From Staphylococcus hominis subsp. hominis (GTDB lineage Bacteria > Bacillota > Bacilli > Staphylococcales > Staphylococcaceae), in assembly GCF_002901845.1 (NCBI RefSeq), contig NZ_PPQE01000025.1:583406-647405 (forward strand): a stretch of 64,000 nt of DNA, read 5' to 3'. The notes below the pieces were generated by a model, which saw only the letters and a list, made by a program, of their open reading frames with translations, searched no databases and had not been told where the DNA came from. Both the position numbers and the translations under genes were made by a program. This document shows positions 41,496 through 50,652 of the stretch, one piece after another (the stretch's first letter is position 1; the number at the start of each line of letters is the position of its first letter).

Positions 41496-42836
41496 ATGTC
41501 AAAACGTACTTTTACAAAAGAAGATATTCGCAAATTTGCAAAAGAGGAAAACGTAAGATATTTAAGATTACAATTCACTGATATCTTAGGCACAATTAAA
41601 AATGTGGAAGTTCCAGTAAGCCAATTAGAAAAAGTGTTAGATAATGAAATGATGTTTGATGGATCTTCAATCGAAGGTTTCGTACGTATTGAAGAATCAG
41701 ATATGTATTTATACCCAGATTTAGATACTTGGGTTATCTTCCCTTGGACAGCAGGTCAAGGCAAAGTAGCACGTTTAATTTGTGATGTTTATACAACTGA
41801 TGGAGAACCATTTGCTGGGGATCCACGTACGAACTTAAAACGTATATTAAAAGAAATGGAAGACTTAGGTTATACAGATTTCAACTTAGGACCTGAACCG
41901 GAATTCTTCTTATTCAAATTGGATGAAAAAGGTGAACCAACATTAGAATTAAATGATAATGGTGGTTACTTTGACTTAGCACCAACTGACTTAGGTGAAA
42001 ATTGTCGTCGTGACATCGTCCTTGAATTAGAAGATATGGGCTTTGATATCGAAGCAAGTCACCATGAAGTAGCACCAGGTCAACACGAAATTGACTTCAA
42101 ATATGCAGATGCAATTTCAGCATGTGACAACATTCAAACATTTAAATTAGTTGTTAAAACAATTGCACGTAAACATAATTTACATGCGACATTTATGCCA
42201 AAACCATTATTTGGTGTAAATGGAAGTGGTATGCACTTCAACGTATCTTTATTCAAAGGTAAAGAAAATGCATTCTTTGATCCAAACGGCAAAGACCAAT
42301 TAACTGAAGATGCTTATCACTTTACTGCAGGTATCTTAAATAATGCACGTGGATTTACAGCAGTATGTAACCCATTAGTCAATTCATATAAGCGTTTAGT
42401 ACCTGGTTACGAAGCGCCATGTTACATTGCTTGGAGTGGTAAAAACCGTTCTCCATTAGTACGTGTACCTACTTCAAGAGGTTTATCAACTCGTATTGAA
42501 GTACGTTCAGTTGACCCAGCAGCTAACCCATATATGGCTTTAGCTGCGATCTTACAAGCTGGTTTAGACGGTATTAAAAACAAAACTAAAGTACCAGAAC
42601 CAGTAAACCAAAATATTTATGAAATGAATCGTGAAGAACGTGAAGCAGTAGGTATTCAAGATTTACCATCTACACTTTATACTGCATTAAAAGCAATGCG
42701 TGAAAACGATACAGTTAAAAAAGCATTAGGCAATCACATCTATAATCAATTTATTAATTCTAAATCTATCGAATGGGACTATTACAGAACTCAAGTGTCT
42801 GAATGGGAACGCGATCAATATATGAAACAATACTAA
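41496..42836 (+). CDS. glnA: Glutamine synthetase, type I
   Basis: 446 residues. ATP-dependent assimilation of ammonia into glutamine. The start is ATG 41496 with TGGAGG 9 bases before; the earlier ATG at 41487 abuts that site. Signatures: [57 protein letters not shown], and [10 protein letters not shown]. It is the short alpha-type enzyme without an adenylylation loop, as in Bacillus, where control is by feedback inhibition and GlnR binding. A terminator follows. Confidence 0.98.
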   Translation: MSKRTFTKEDIRKFAKEENVRYLRLQFTDILGTIKNVEVPVSQLEKVLDNEMMFDGSSIEGFVRIEESDMYLYPDLDTWVIFPWTAGQGKVARLICDVYTTDGEPFAGDPRTNLKRILKEMEDLGYTDFNLGPEPEFFLFKLDEKGEPTLELNDNGGYFDLAPTDLGENCRRDIVLELEDMGFDIEASHHEVAPGQHEIDFKYADAISACDNIQTFKLVVKTIARKHNLHATFMPKPLFGVNGSGMHFNVSLFKGKENAFFDPNGKDQLTEDAYHFTAGILNNARGFTAVCNPLVNSYKRLVPGYEAPCYIAWSGKNRSPLVRVPTSRGLSTRIEVRSVDPAANPYMALAAILQAGLDGIKNKTKVPEPVNQNIYEMNREEREAVGIQDLPSTLYTALKAMRENDTVKKALGNHIYNQFINSKSIEWDYYRTQVSEWERDQYMKQY

Positions 42837-42872
42837 TCGCTAAGCAAAAAGGGGAAAGACTTAGGGATATAA

Positions 42873-42907
42873 GGAGTTAAGGCACATGCCTTAGCTTCTT
42901 TTTTATT
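42873..42907 (+). terminator. Terminator after glnA
   Basis: GGAGTTAAGGC pairs with GCCTTAGCTTC with two G-T wobbles around ACAT, followed by a run of T. Confidence 0.85.
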
Positions 42908-43780
42908 TAAAAATAATCTATTTTTACTTGATCACTTTCTTAAAAAGTAGTGAATTGGTCAATTTTTGGTCAAGTAAGTATTAAAAAACATTCTTTATAT
43001 ACTTTTCAAAATTTTTTAGTTTAATCATAGATCGTTTAGCTTTTTATTTAATTTTCAATATTAGTTTATAAATGTTAATTTTTATTTAGAACATTCAAAG
43101 TAATATTATGACAGAAAGACAGAACAATAAGAATTTAGACAATAATGACGCACAAATATAGAAAATGAGAAAAACTTCTTTTAATTAGAAATATTCCGAA
43201 AATAAATAAAAGTATATACATTAATTTTAATGTTGCTTTGACCAATCAACTTGATATTGTATCTATTAATCAAGTGATTACGGACTTTTTGCTCTTCTTT
43301 CGTTCTGTAAATTTCGTTATGATTATAAGTTTTCTGGTTACTATTTTGTTGTGACGGAGATATATAGTACACTGTGTATCATCAGGTGTGATGTATCCAA
43401 TCGTATCACCAGTTAATACCATTCATTATAATATTGATTTTGTTTACTATTATTATTTTGAATAGTATTGAATTGTATTGCTGCTTGATTCTTATTTGCA
43501 GTTTGATTGAGAGTTTTAAGTAATCAAATGATAAGATGATGTGTTTTTTATTTTTGTTATTATCTTGCTTTTTTTATCTTTTTTATCGATATTTTAAGAA
43601 GTATATTTTTTTTGTTTTTCATGTTCGCCTGCCACTAATTTTTTTCATAATATGTAAATCCTATTTTAGATAATATTTATTAAATATATCAGTAAAACCT
43701 TTATAAATTATAAAAATATTATGTAAACATAAAAATATAGACCCAAAGTACGTCATCTTAAGGTCTATATTAAATCAATT
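42908..43780. other. Gene-poor, AT-rich spacer between glnA and the threonine aldolase gene
   Basis: About 870 bases with no intact gene. An inverted repeat, ACTTGATCA (42926) against TGGTCAAGT (from about 42967), lies near the left end. Traces of a decayed minus-strand reading frame occupy the middle (separate entry). The right end (43600-43780) is A/T-rich without ORFs. In S. aureus I recall small hypothetical genes in this interval, so this looks like gene erosion. Confidence 0.6.
43181..43512 (-). pseudogene. Possible decayed gene of unknown function
   Basis: Read on the minus strand, three adjoining pieces in different frames give protein-like, non-random text: LNQTANKNQAAIQFNTIQNN and QYYNEWY to the stop at 43413; then LTGDTIGYITPDDTQCTIYL in a shifted frame; then SPSQQNSNQKTYNHNEIYRT and KEEQKVRNHLINRYN in a third. 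Two single-base indels near 43415 and 43375 would restore one frame. Upstream (about 43520-43640) are further Lys-rich traces such as GEHEKQKKYTS. I cannot name the ancestor; a small secreted or membrane protein is a guess. Confidence 0.4.
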
Positions 43781-43785
43781 AATAG

Positions 43786-44811
43786 TTAAATTAATTCTAA
43801 AAGTTTATCTATATTTTCCTCAGTTGTTGCCCAACTTGTTGCAAATCTAACAACACGATGTGTATCATCGTATTTTTCCCAAATTGCAAATTTCACCTTA
43901 CTCTGAAGATCTTTAATCTTATCATCACTTAATACGAAAAACTGTTGATTAGTAGGAGAATCAAAATACACTTTATAACCTTTATCGATAAATCCTTGTT
44001 TCATTTTATTCGCCATATTAATAGCATGTCGACTAATTTCAAAATACAAGTTATCAGTAAATAATTCCAAAAATTGAATACCAACTAAACGTCCCTTAGC
44101 AAGTAGGGCACCATGCTGTTTAATACGTGTAGTGAAATGTGTAGGTTCATTATTATTTGTGAATACAATCGCTTCACCACATAGTGCACCAATCTTTGTA
44201 CCACCAATATAAAAAATGTCACAGTAATTAGCAATATCTTCAATTGTGACATCTGTTTCGTTACTCATTAAACCATAACCTAATCGTGCACCATCCATAA
44301 ATAATGGAATATGATGTTCTTTACAGACGTCTGATAAATTCTTGAGTTCTTCTTTACTATAAAGCGTTCCATATTCAGTAGGATGAGAAATATATACCAT
44401 ACCAGGAAATACCATATGTTCACGCTTGAAATCACTATAAAAAGTTTCAAGATAGGTATTTACTTCTTTAGGTGAAATCTTACCTTCATAAGATGGCACT
44501 GCTAATACTTTATGACCACTAAATTCTATAGCGCCCCCTTCATGTACTGCCACATGACCTGTATCTGCTGAAATAACTCCTTCATATGGCTTTAATACAG
44601 TATTAATAACAACTTGATTTGTTTGTGTACCACCAACTAAAAAGCGAACAGTGGCTTCAGGACATTGAATCGTTTTTCGAATTTGATCAGCGGCTTGTTT
44701 TGAAAATTGATCATCCCCATAACCCGAAGCTTGAATATAATTTGTATCAATAAAACGTTGTAAAATTTTTGGATGTGCACCTTCTAGGTAATCATTTTCA
44801 AAAGATATCAT
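43786..44811 (-). CDS. Low-specificity L-threonine aldolase
   Basis: 341-residue fold-type I PLP enzyme that cleaves threonine or allo-threonine to glycine and acetaldehyde. Motifs: FENDYLEGAHPKIL, FLVGGTQTNQVVIN, ADTGHVAVHEGGAIEFSGHK, LFMDGARLGYG and the PLP lysine K206 in FYIGGTKIGALCGEA. ATG is preceded by AGGGAGGAATTCG. Single gene, transcribed opposite to its neighbours. It consumes threonine, which is notable because thrB in this window is interrupted. Confidence 0.93.
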   Translation of the reverse strand: MISFENDYLEGAHPKILQRFIDTNYIQASGYGDDQFSKQAADQIRKTIQCPEATVRFLVGGTQTNQVVINTVLKPYEGVISADTGHVAVHEGGAIEFSGHKVLAVPSYEGKISPKEVNTYLETFYSDFKREHMVFPGMVYISHPTEYGTLYSKEELKNLSDVCKEHHIPLFMDGARLGYGLMSNETDVTIEDIANYCDIFYIGGTKIGALCGEAIVFTNNNEPTHFTTRIKQHGALLAKGRLVGIQFLELFTDNLYFEISRHAINMANKMKQGFIDKGYKVYFDSPTNQQFFVLSDDKIKDLQSKVKFAIWEKYDDTHRVVRFATSWATTEENIDKLLELI

Positions 44812-44932
44812 CGAATTCCTCCCTAACTTCCTTATGCTTATTCTAAACTGATTATTCTGAAAATTCGAATAGAATGTGTTTAGTATACACCACCTTTTTA
44901 CAAATGTGAATTTAAGTGAATAAAAATAAAAA

Positions 44933-44946
44933 TGTAAGCGTTTTTA
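44933..44946 (+). promoter_or_regulatory. Possible cre site
   Basis: TGTAAGCGTTTTTA matches the CcpA consensus TGWAARCGYTWNCW except the conserved C near the end. It lies between the divergent threonine aldolase and small-protein genes and could act on either. Confidence 0.4.
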
Positions 44947-45035
44947 AAAGATATCCTATTATCCTTACAATTTAGTTGATAAATATATGTAAAAAGACTA
45001 TGATTTAAACAAATATATGAAATGGAGTGTTACAA

Positions 45036-45230
45036 ATGAGCAAAGTAAAATTTAAAAGAATTCAAGAACAAACAATTGAAGAATTGGAAAATGAAATTAA
45101 TCAATATTTAGCAAGTGAAGAAGGTAGTCGCTATGAATTATTAAATGTTTCAATTGATAAAATTGAAGAACGCCAATTTCCTAATAATGAAGAAATATTA
45201 AGTGCCTTTTTAATATTAGCCGATAAATAA
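45036..45230 (+). CDS. Small protein, Cse60-like
   Basis: 64 residues (MSKVKFKRIQEQTIEELENE onward). The layout KVK..., a central helix EELENEINQYLAS, then a strand-turn-strand ending SAFLILADK resembles the short Cse60 family first described among Bacillus sporulation genes; in a non-sporulating organism the role must differ. ATG 45036 is preceded by TGGAGTG at a normal distance. It lies 32 bases ahead of cls and is probably cotranscribed. Family assignment is from pattern only. Confidence 0.72.
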   Translation: MSKVKFKRIQEQTIEELENEINQYLASEEGSRYELLNVSIDKIEERQFPNNEEILSAFLILADK

Positions 45231-45262
45231 AAGTTGAATTTGAGAAGTAGGAGTTTAGAATT

Positions 45263-46744
45263 ATGATAAGTCTTTTTGGCCCTAAAATTGGTACAATATT
45301 GAATATCATTTTAGTGCTTGGATTTTTAGTCAATTTAGTGTTGGCTTTTATTTTGATTTTTCTAGAGCGTAACAGACGTAGTGCATCTTCGACATGGGCT
45401 TGGATATTTGTATTATTTGTATTACCAGTGCTTGGATTTATTCTTTATCTATTTTTCGGTAGAACAGTTTCAAAAAGAAAAATGGAGAAAAATAATGGTA
45501 AAGAGATAGATGTTTATAAAGATTTAATTGATGAACAAGCTCATAAAATTGATCATCACAACTATCATACAGAAAATAAGCAGCTACAAAATCATCAAGA
45601 TATGGCAAGAATGCTATTAAAGAAACAAGATGCTTTTATTACTGAAGACAATACAATTGATTTATTTATTGATGGTCATGAATTATATGACAAAGTAATC
45701 GAAGATATTTATAATGCGAAAGGTTACATACATTTAGAGTACTTTGGATTTGAAATCGATGGTCTAGGCAAACGAATTATCGATGCCCTAGAAACAAAGT
45801 TAAAAGAAGGTTTAGAAGTTAAATTACTCTACGATGATGTGGGTTCAAAAAAATTAAAACGTCACAAATTTAAACGTTTTGAATCATTAGGTGGAGAGGT
45901 AGAAGCATTTTTTGCATCTAAACTACCAATTATTAACTTTAGAATGAATAATCGTAACCATCGGAAGATTATTGTTATTGATGGTCAAATCGGGTATATT
46001 GGTGGATTTAACGTAGGTGACGATTATTTAGGTTTAGGTAAACTAGGATACTGGAGAGATACGCATTTAAGAGTACAAGGTGATGTTGTAAATGCACTTC
46101 AAATTAGATTTATTCTTGATTGGAACTCTCAAGCACATCGTCCACAATTTGAATATGATAATAAGTATTTTCCTAAAAAGAAAGTACACAATGGTCATTC
46201 AGCCATTCAAATTGGTTCAAGTGGACCTGCATATGAATTACATCAAATTGAGTTTGGATATACCAAAATGATTATGAGTGCGAAAAAATCTATTTATATT
46301 CAAACACCTTACTTTATACCAGATCGAGCTTACATTAATGCATTGAAAATGGCAGCCAATACTGGCGTTGATGTTAACATAATGATTCCATGTAAACCTG
46401 ATCATCCCTTTGTCTACTGGTCTACATTTTCAAATGTTGCTGAATTACTTGAGTATGGAGTAAAAGTGTATACGTATCAAAATGGATTTATACATTCTAA
46501 AATGTTAATGATTGATGATGAAGTCAGTAGTGTAGGTTCATCTAATATGGACTACAGAAGCTTTGTATTGAACTTTGAAGTTAATGCATTCGTATATGAT
46601 GAACAATTAGCTAAGAAGTTAAAAGAGGCGTATAAAGAAGATATTAAAAAGTCTAAACAACTTACACTTGAGAAATATAAAAAACGGCCATTATCAATTA
46701 AATTAAAAGAAGATATTGCCGAATTATTATCCCCAATCTTGTAA
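45263..46744 (+). CDS. cls: Cardiolipin synthase (phospholipase D type)
   Basis: 493-residue membrane enzyme that condenses two phosphatidylglycerol molecules to cardiolipin. Two N-terminal transmembrane helices (residues 8-30 and 42-65) precede the two PLD halves, each with an HKD motif: NHRKIIVIDGQIGYIGGFN and IHSKMLMIDDEVSSVGSSN. RNRRSASSTWAWIFVLFVLP is the usual N-terminal block. GTAGGAG precedes ATG. Staphylococci often have two cls genes; this is the copy next to the ABC/two-component locus. A perfect terminator follows. Confidence 0.95.
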   Translation: MISLFGPKIGTILNIILVLGFLVNLVLAFILIFLERNRRSASSTWAWIFVLFVLPVLGFILYLFFGRTVSKRKMEKNNGKEIDVYKDLIDEQAHKIDHHNYHTENKQLQNHQDMARMLLKKQDAFITEDNTIDLFIDGHELYDKVIEDIYNAKGYIHLEYFGFEIDGLGKRIIDALETKLKEGLEVKLLYDDVGSKKLKRHKFKRFESLGGEVEAFFASKLPIINFRMNNRNHRKIIVIDGQIGYIGGFNVGDDYLGLGKLGYWRDTHLRVQGDVVNALQIRFILDWNSQAHRPQFEYDNKYFPKKKVHNGHSAIQIGSSGPAYELHQIEFGYTKMIMSAKKSIYIQTPYFIPDRAYINALKMAANTGVDVNIMIPCKPDHPFVYWSTFSNVAELLEYGVKVYTYQNGFIHSKMLMIDDEVSSVGSSNMDYRSFVLNFEVNAFVYDEQLAKKLKEAYKEDIKKSKQLTLEKYKKRPLSIKLKEDIAELLSPIL

Positions 46745-46748
46745 GAAT

Positions 46749-46789
46749 TAATAAAACCGACAAAGCATTGTGCTTTGTCGGTTTTATTA
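46749..46789. terminator. Terminator after cls
   Basis: TAATAAAACCGACAAAGCA pairs perfectly with TGCTTTGTCGGTTTTATTA around TTG. The near-complete palindrome gives T-rich tails in both directions. Confidence 0.9.
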
Positions 46790-46791
46790 AT

Positions 46792-46820
46792 GTGACAAAT
46801 GTCACTTAAAAATAATGACA
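46792..46820 (+). promoter_or_regulatory. Candidate operator of the ABC/two-component operon
   Basis: GTGACAAATGTCAC (46792-46805) is a perfect palindrome. A further TGACA half-site lies at 46816-46820, 23 bases on from the first TGACA (about two helix turns). This lies 68-96 bases before the ABC ATPase start. NarL/DesR-type regulators bind such inverted sites, and the operon encodes one. Confidence 0.5.
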
Positions 46821-46887
46821 TTTTTATCTGAAATTATAACTTGTTTGTTGATAAATTATTGATATTAACAAAAGGAAGTGATGAGTT

Positions 46888-47766
46888 ATGATTCAAATTC
46901 GACATTTATCTAAAAGATATAATGGAAAGACAGTATTGAAAAACATATCACTAAATATAGAAAAGGGTATGAGTACTGCATTAATAGGAAAAAATGGAGC
47001 CGGAAAATCAACTTTAATTAATATTTTAATTAATCATTTGAAAGCAGATACGGGAGAAATTATAGATATAGATCATGTATTAAATTTAAATCATATTGGT
47101 GTATTATTTCAAAAAACATCTTTTCCTAGGTTAATAAAAGTAAAAGAATTATATAAATTATTTTGTCAACTGTACAAGGATGCAATTTCAATAGATGAAT
47201 TTAAAAAAATTACAAAATTGAATGATAGCCAGTTGAATCTGTATGCAAATCACTTATCTGGTGGACAACAACGTATATTAGATTTTGGATTGTGTTTAAT
47301 AGGAAAACCAAAGCTTCTCATTTTAGATGAACCTACTGCAGCTATGGATGTTGAAATGCGAGAACATTTCTGGACAATGATAGGGAAATTAAAAAAAGAA
47401 AATGTATCTATTTTTTATACTTCTCATTATATTGAAGAAGTAGAACGAACGGCAGATAAAGTTATATTTCTTGATCAAGGTATTATTAAGTTAAATGATT
47501 CACCTAGAAATATATTAACCAACCAACAATATTCAATAATTAAAGTGCCAAATACAGTAGACAATAATTTACAGAATTTAACAAATTATTTTGATGTAAA
47601 AATTGAAGATACTACTTTAAAAATTAAAACATCTGATGTTAAGAAAGTAATATATTATTTGGAAAAATTAAATTTAAATTTAAATGACATTACTATTGAA
47701 AAGCAAACATTGTTAGAAACAATTTTATTTGCTGATGTAAAAGAGGGAGAGACTAAAAATGAATAA
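46888..47766 (+). CDS. ABC transporter ATP-binding protein (DesKR-linked)
   Basis: 292 residues. Walker A GKNGAGKST, signature LSGGQQR, Walker B LLILDEPTAAMD and the switch histidine in YTSHYIEEVERTADK. The C-terminal 80 residues form an extra domain common in drug and lipid exporters. Paired with the ABC-2 permease that follows (8-base overlap), then a sensor kinase and response regulator. As I recall, S. aureus has the same four-gene unit beside cls and nuc (the DesKR-like system). Probable role: export of, or defence against, a membrane-active compound. Substrate is unknown. Confidence 0.92.
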   Translation: MIQIRHLSKRYNGKTVLKNISLNIEKGMSTALIGKNGAGKSTLINILINHLKADTGEIIDIDHVLNLNHIGVLFQKTSFPRLIKVKELYKLFCQLYKDAISIDEFKKITKLNDSQLNLYANHLSGGQQRILDFGLCLIGKPKLLILDEPTAAMDVEMREHFWTMIGKLKKENVSIFYTSHYIEEVERTADKVIFLDQGIIKLNDSPRNILTNQQYSIIKVPNTVDNNLQNLTNYFDVKIEDTTLKIKTSDVKKVIYYLEKLNLNLNDITIEKQTLLETILFADVKEGETKNE

Positions 47767-48493
47767 TATCGCTTTATTAAAAACAGAATTTAAAATTATT
47801 TTTCGAAAGAAACTAACTACATTCTTATCAATCATATTACCGGTAGGCTTTTATTTATTATTTACTTCTTTACTAGACTTACCTGAAGAGGAGAAACAGC
47901 AGTTCTATAAAGAATATATGTATAGTATGACAGTGTTTAGCTTGATGAGTTTTTGTTTAATGCAATTTCCTATAGAGATTATTGAAGAAAGAAACACAGG
48001 TTGGTTTAAACGATTAATGGTAACGCCTTTATCTAGTAAAACCTATTTTACTACTAAAATAATAAAAACAATAATGCTATTTTTATTGGCTATTATTTTA
48101 ATTTTTACTGTTGCTCATCTATATAAACACGTAAACATGAGTATACAACAATGGTTGCTTTCAGGTGTTTCATTATGGGTAGGTGCAAGTTTATTTTTAA
48201 CATTAGGACTAGTAATCGCTCAATTTAATGAGACACAAAAGGCAAATAGTATAGCAAACATAATTAATATGTTGTTAGCGATATTAGGAGGATTGTGGTT
48301 TCCAGTTCAAACATTTCCAATTTGGTTACAAAAAATTTCGAAAATTACTCCAACATATCATTTGAAAAATTTGGCACTGGAATTAGTTAAAAATCAAGGA
48401 TTAAACATTACTTCATTATTTACTTTAATTGTATATAGTATAATGTTTTTAATTATTGCAATGTGGATTAACCAAAGAAAAGAAGTGAACTAG
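47759..48493 (+). CDS. ABC-2 type transporter permease
   Basis: 244-residue membrane protein with six predicted helices, the first at residues 19-38 (FLSIILPVGFYLLFTSLL). ERNTGWFKRLMVTPLSSKTY is the cytoplasmic coupling segment typical of this permease class, and LAILGGLWFPVQTFPIWLQK the hallmark late block. It overlaps the ATPase gene by 8 bases, and the kinase gene starts directly after its stop, so all four genes are one transcript. Confidence 0.92.
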   Translation: MNNIALLKTEFKIIFRKKLTTFLSIILPVGFYLLFTSLLDLPEEEKQQFYKEYMYSMTVFSLMSFCLMQFPIEIIEERNTGWFKRLMVTPLSSKTYFTTKIIKTIMLFLLAIILIFTVAHLYKHVNMSIQQWLLSGVSLWVGASLFLTLGLVIAQFNETQKANSIANIINMLLAILGGLWFPVQTFPIWLQKISKITPTYHLKNLALELVKNQGLNITSLFTLIVYSIMFLIIAMWINQRKEVN

Positions 48494-49588
48494 ATGGAAA
48501 AAAGAAAATGGAGTATTAGATTAGGAGAACTTTCTACGCTTTTATATTTGTTATTTCCAATTATAAGCATCTTTAATGAAAAACGAGGTTCTCAAACTGT
48601 ATATTTAATTGTTTTAGCTATTTTCATTGTGTCTTATCTTATGTTAGTAATATATTATTATCGATTTAACAATAACGTAATATATAGCCTATTAGTGGTT
48701 CATTATGTAGGAATTATATATTTTGTTTATACTATTAATCCAATGAATAGCTTATTCTTTTTCTTTAGCGCATTTGCATTACCTTTCATGTTTGAAGTAA
48801 CAATTAAGTCTAAAGAATTTATTACATTTATAATTGCAATGCTTTTATGTCTCACAATTACAAGTTTTTATCAAATAGAATATGTTTCTGTATTAATTAT
48901 CTTTTATTTAGTTATTTTAATTATTACACTAGGAAATTTTAAAACTAAAAAAGATAGAGCATTAAAAAAAGAAATAGAAGAGAAAAATAAGTATATTAAT
49001 ACATTAATTGCAGAACAAGAACGTCAACGTATAGGGCAAGATTTACATGATACACTAGGGCATGTATTTGTAAGCCTTAGTTTAAAATCAGAATTGGCAT
49101 ATAAGTTGATTGATAAAAATCAAGAAAAAGCTAAAAATGAAATATTAGCGATTAATCAGATATCTAAAGCTACCTTAATTAAGGTAAGAAATATTATTGA
49201 AAATTTAAAATCTCAAAGTTTTGAAGAGGAAATTCAATCTATAAAAACTGTTTTAAAAGATGCAAACATTCAATTTGAATTAAAAAATATAAGAAAGGTA
49301 AATGTTTTAAATCCAACAAAGCAATCTATACTATCAATGATTTTGAGAGAAGCAATCAATAATGTCATTAAACATGCAAATGCTAGTAAAATCTGTTGTG
49401 AGGTTAGACAAGAAAAAAATGAACTCTACTTAATTATTCAAGATAATGGAAAAGGTTTAAACGATACAGAAGACATTAAGTTAGAAAGTATAGAAAATAG
49501 AGTTCAATTTCTTAATGGAAAGCTAGAAATTAAAGATAAAAGTGGTATGCATATACGTATTATAATACCAAGAGAGGATATTAAATGA
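48494..49588 (+). CDS. Sensor histidine kinase, DesK/NarL type
   Basis: 364 residues. The N-terminal half (residues about 12-155) holds five to six membrane helices with very short outside loops, as in DesK-like kinases that sense the membrane itself or an adjacent transporter. The HisKA_3 block is RQRIGQDLHDTLGHVFVSLS with the phospho-accepting histidine near residue 185. The ATPase domain has REAINNVIKHANA and IIQDNGKGLND. Its 3' end overlaps the response regulator by 4 bases. In Bacillus DesK responds to cold and membrane fluidity; here the signal is inferred only. Confidence 0.93.
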   Translation: MEKRKWSIRLGELSTLLYLLFPIISIFNEKRGSQTVYLIVLAIFIVSYLMLVIYYYRFNNNVIYSLLVVHYVGIIYFVYTINPMNSLFFFFSAFALPFMFEVTIKSKEFITFIIAMLLCLTITSFYQIEYVSVLIIFYLVILIITLGNFKTKKDRALKKEIEEKNKYINTLIAEQERQRIGQDLHDTLGHVFVSLSLKSELAYKLIDKNQEKAKNEILAINQISKATLIKVRNIIENLKSQSFEEEIQSIKTVLKDANIQFELKNIRKVNVLNPTKQSILSMILREAINNVIKHANASKICCEVRQEKNELYLIIQDNGKGLNDTEDIKLESIENRVQFLNGKLEIKDKSGMHIRIIIPREDIK

Positions 49589-50187
49589 TTAGCATTATAA
49601 TAGCAGAAGATCAATATATGTTGCGAAAAGCGATGGTTCAACTGATTGAATTCAATGACCAAATGAACGTGATTGAGGACTGTGGTAATGGGGTTGACGC
49701 ATTTGATTTTATTGAAAAGTATCATCCAGATATTGCTATATTAGATATTGAAATGCCTGGACTGACAGGATTAGAAGTATTAGTTAAAATAAAAGAATTT
49801 AAATTAGATACTAAAGTCATTATTGTAACAACATTTAAAAGACCAGGTTATTTTGAAAAAGCTGTGGCTAATGATGTAGATGCATACGTATTGAAGGAAC
49901 GTTCAGTAGAAGATTTAATACAAACTATCCAAAACGTCATGAAAGGTGAAAAAGAGTATAGTACTTCATTAATGACTACTTTATTTAAAGAATCTAATCC
50001 CTTAACACATAAAGAACAAGTTGTATTACGTGAAATTGGAAATAATCTAAGTAGTAAAGAAATTGCAGAAAAACTTTATCTCTCAGATGGAACAGTAAGA
50101 AATTATACGTCTAATATAATTGATAAATTAAATGCAGATAATCGGTTTAATGCTTGGAAGCAGGCGAAAGAAAAAGGATGGATATAA
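49585..50187 (+). CDS. LuxR/NarL-family response regulator (DesR-like)
   Basis: 200 residues. Receiver domain with acidic pair AEDQ, phospho-acceptor D54 in IAILDIEMPGLTG, TTF and the lysine in YVLKERSVED. The C-terminal LuxR-type helix-turn-helix reads REIGNNLSSKEIAEKLYLSD and GTVRNYTSNIIDKL. It overlaps the kinase gene by four bases (ATGA). The palindrome upstream of the operon is a natural candidate target. Confidence 0.95.
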   Translation: MISIIIAEDQYMLRKAMVQLIEFNDQMNVIEDCGNGVDAFDFIEKYHPDIAILDIEMPGLTGLEVLVKIKEFKLDTKVIIVTTFKRPGYFEKAVANDVDAYVLKERSVEDLIQTIQNVMKGEKEYSTSLMTTLFKESNPLTHKEQVVLREIGNNLSSKEIAEKLYLSDGTVRNYTSNIIDKLNADNRFNAWKQAKEKGWI

Positions 50188-50216
50188 AAGTAAGTAAAAA
50201 ATTTTAAATAATATAT

Positions 50217-50264
50217 AAAAAAGACTGAATTGAATGATATTTAATGTTTTCAATTCAGTCTTTT
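50217..50264. terminator. Bidirectional terminator between the response regulator and the small membrane protein
   Basis: AAAAGACTGAATTGAA pairs perfectly with TTCAATTCAGTCTTTT across a 14-base loop; A- and T-runs flank it. Confidence 0.88.
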
Positions 50265-50292
50265 ATTGAGAGTGACGTTGTATGATACTCCC

Positions 50293-50484
50293 TTATTTAT
50301 CTTTTCGTTTACGTATAATACTTTGAATAATATAAACAATAAATCCAACTAAAATGCCTAACAATACTGCTATAACAACCGAAACAATAATAGGCAGTTT
50401 ATAAACGATTTGTAAAATAACGCCAACGATAATAGCAATTACGACAGCAATCATCGTGACTAAATTTTCATTACGTTCGCTCAT
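50293..50484 (-). CDS. Small membrane protein, 63 residues
   Basis: Start ATG at 50484 with TTAGGAGTG 6-7 bases before it; an in-frame ATG further upstream has no site. After a short charged N-terminus (MSERNENLV) come two transmembrane helices (about residues 10-28 and 32-53) and a basic tail (RKRKDK). I recognise no named family. Its place between the DesKR-like operon and nuc, the good ribosome site and the shared terminator support a real gene. Confidence 0.78.
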   Translation of the reverse strand: MSERNENLVTMIAVVIAIIVGVILQIVYKLPIIVSVVIAVLLGILVGFIVYIIQSIIRKRKDK

Positions 50485-50652
50485 GTATTTCACTCCTAAC
50501 ATGTATAATTATATCATGTTGAATATCAATTAATCATTTTTTGAAAATAAATTCAATATAGGTAGACTTTTTAGGTCGAAAGTATTGATTGATTATTAAA
50601 TACATATTATATATTATATTTGAGTATTAAAAATATAATATAGGAGGCACCT

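Noticed and set aside
43181-43372. A 63-codon minus-strand ORF taken as an intact gene
   Set aside because: Its start lies in the middle of protein-like text that continues upstream in other frames, and there is no ribosome site. It is better read as part of a decayed gene.
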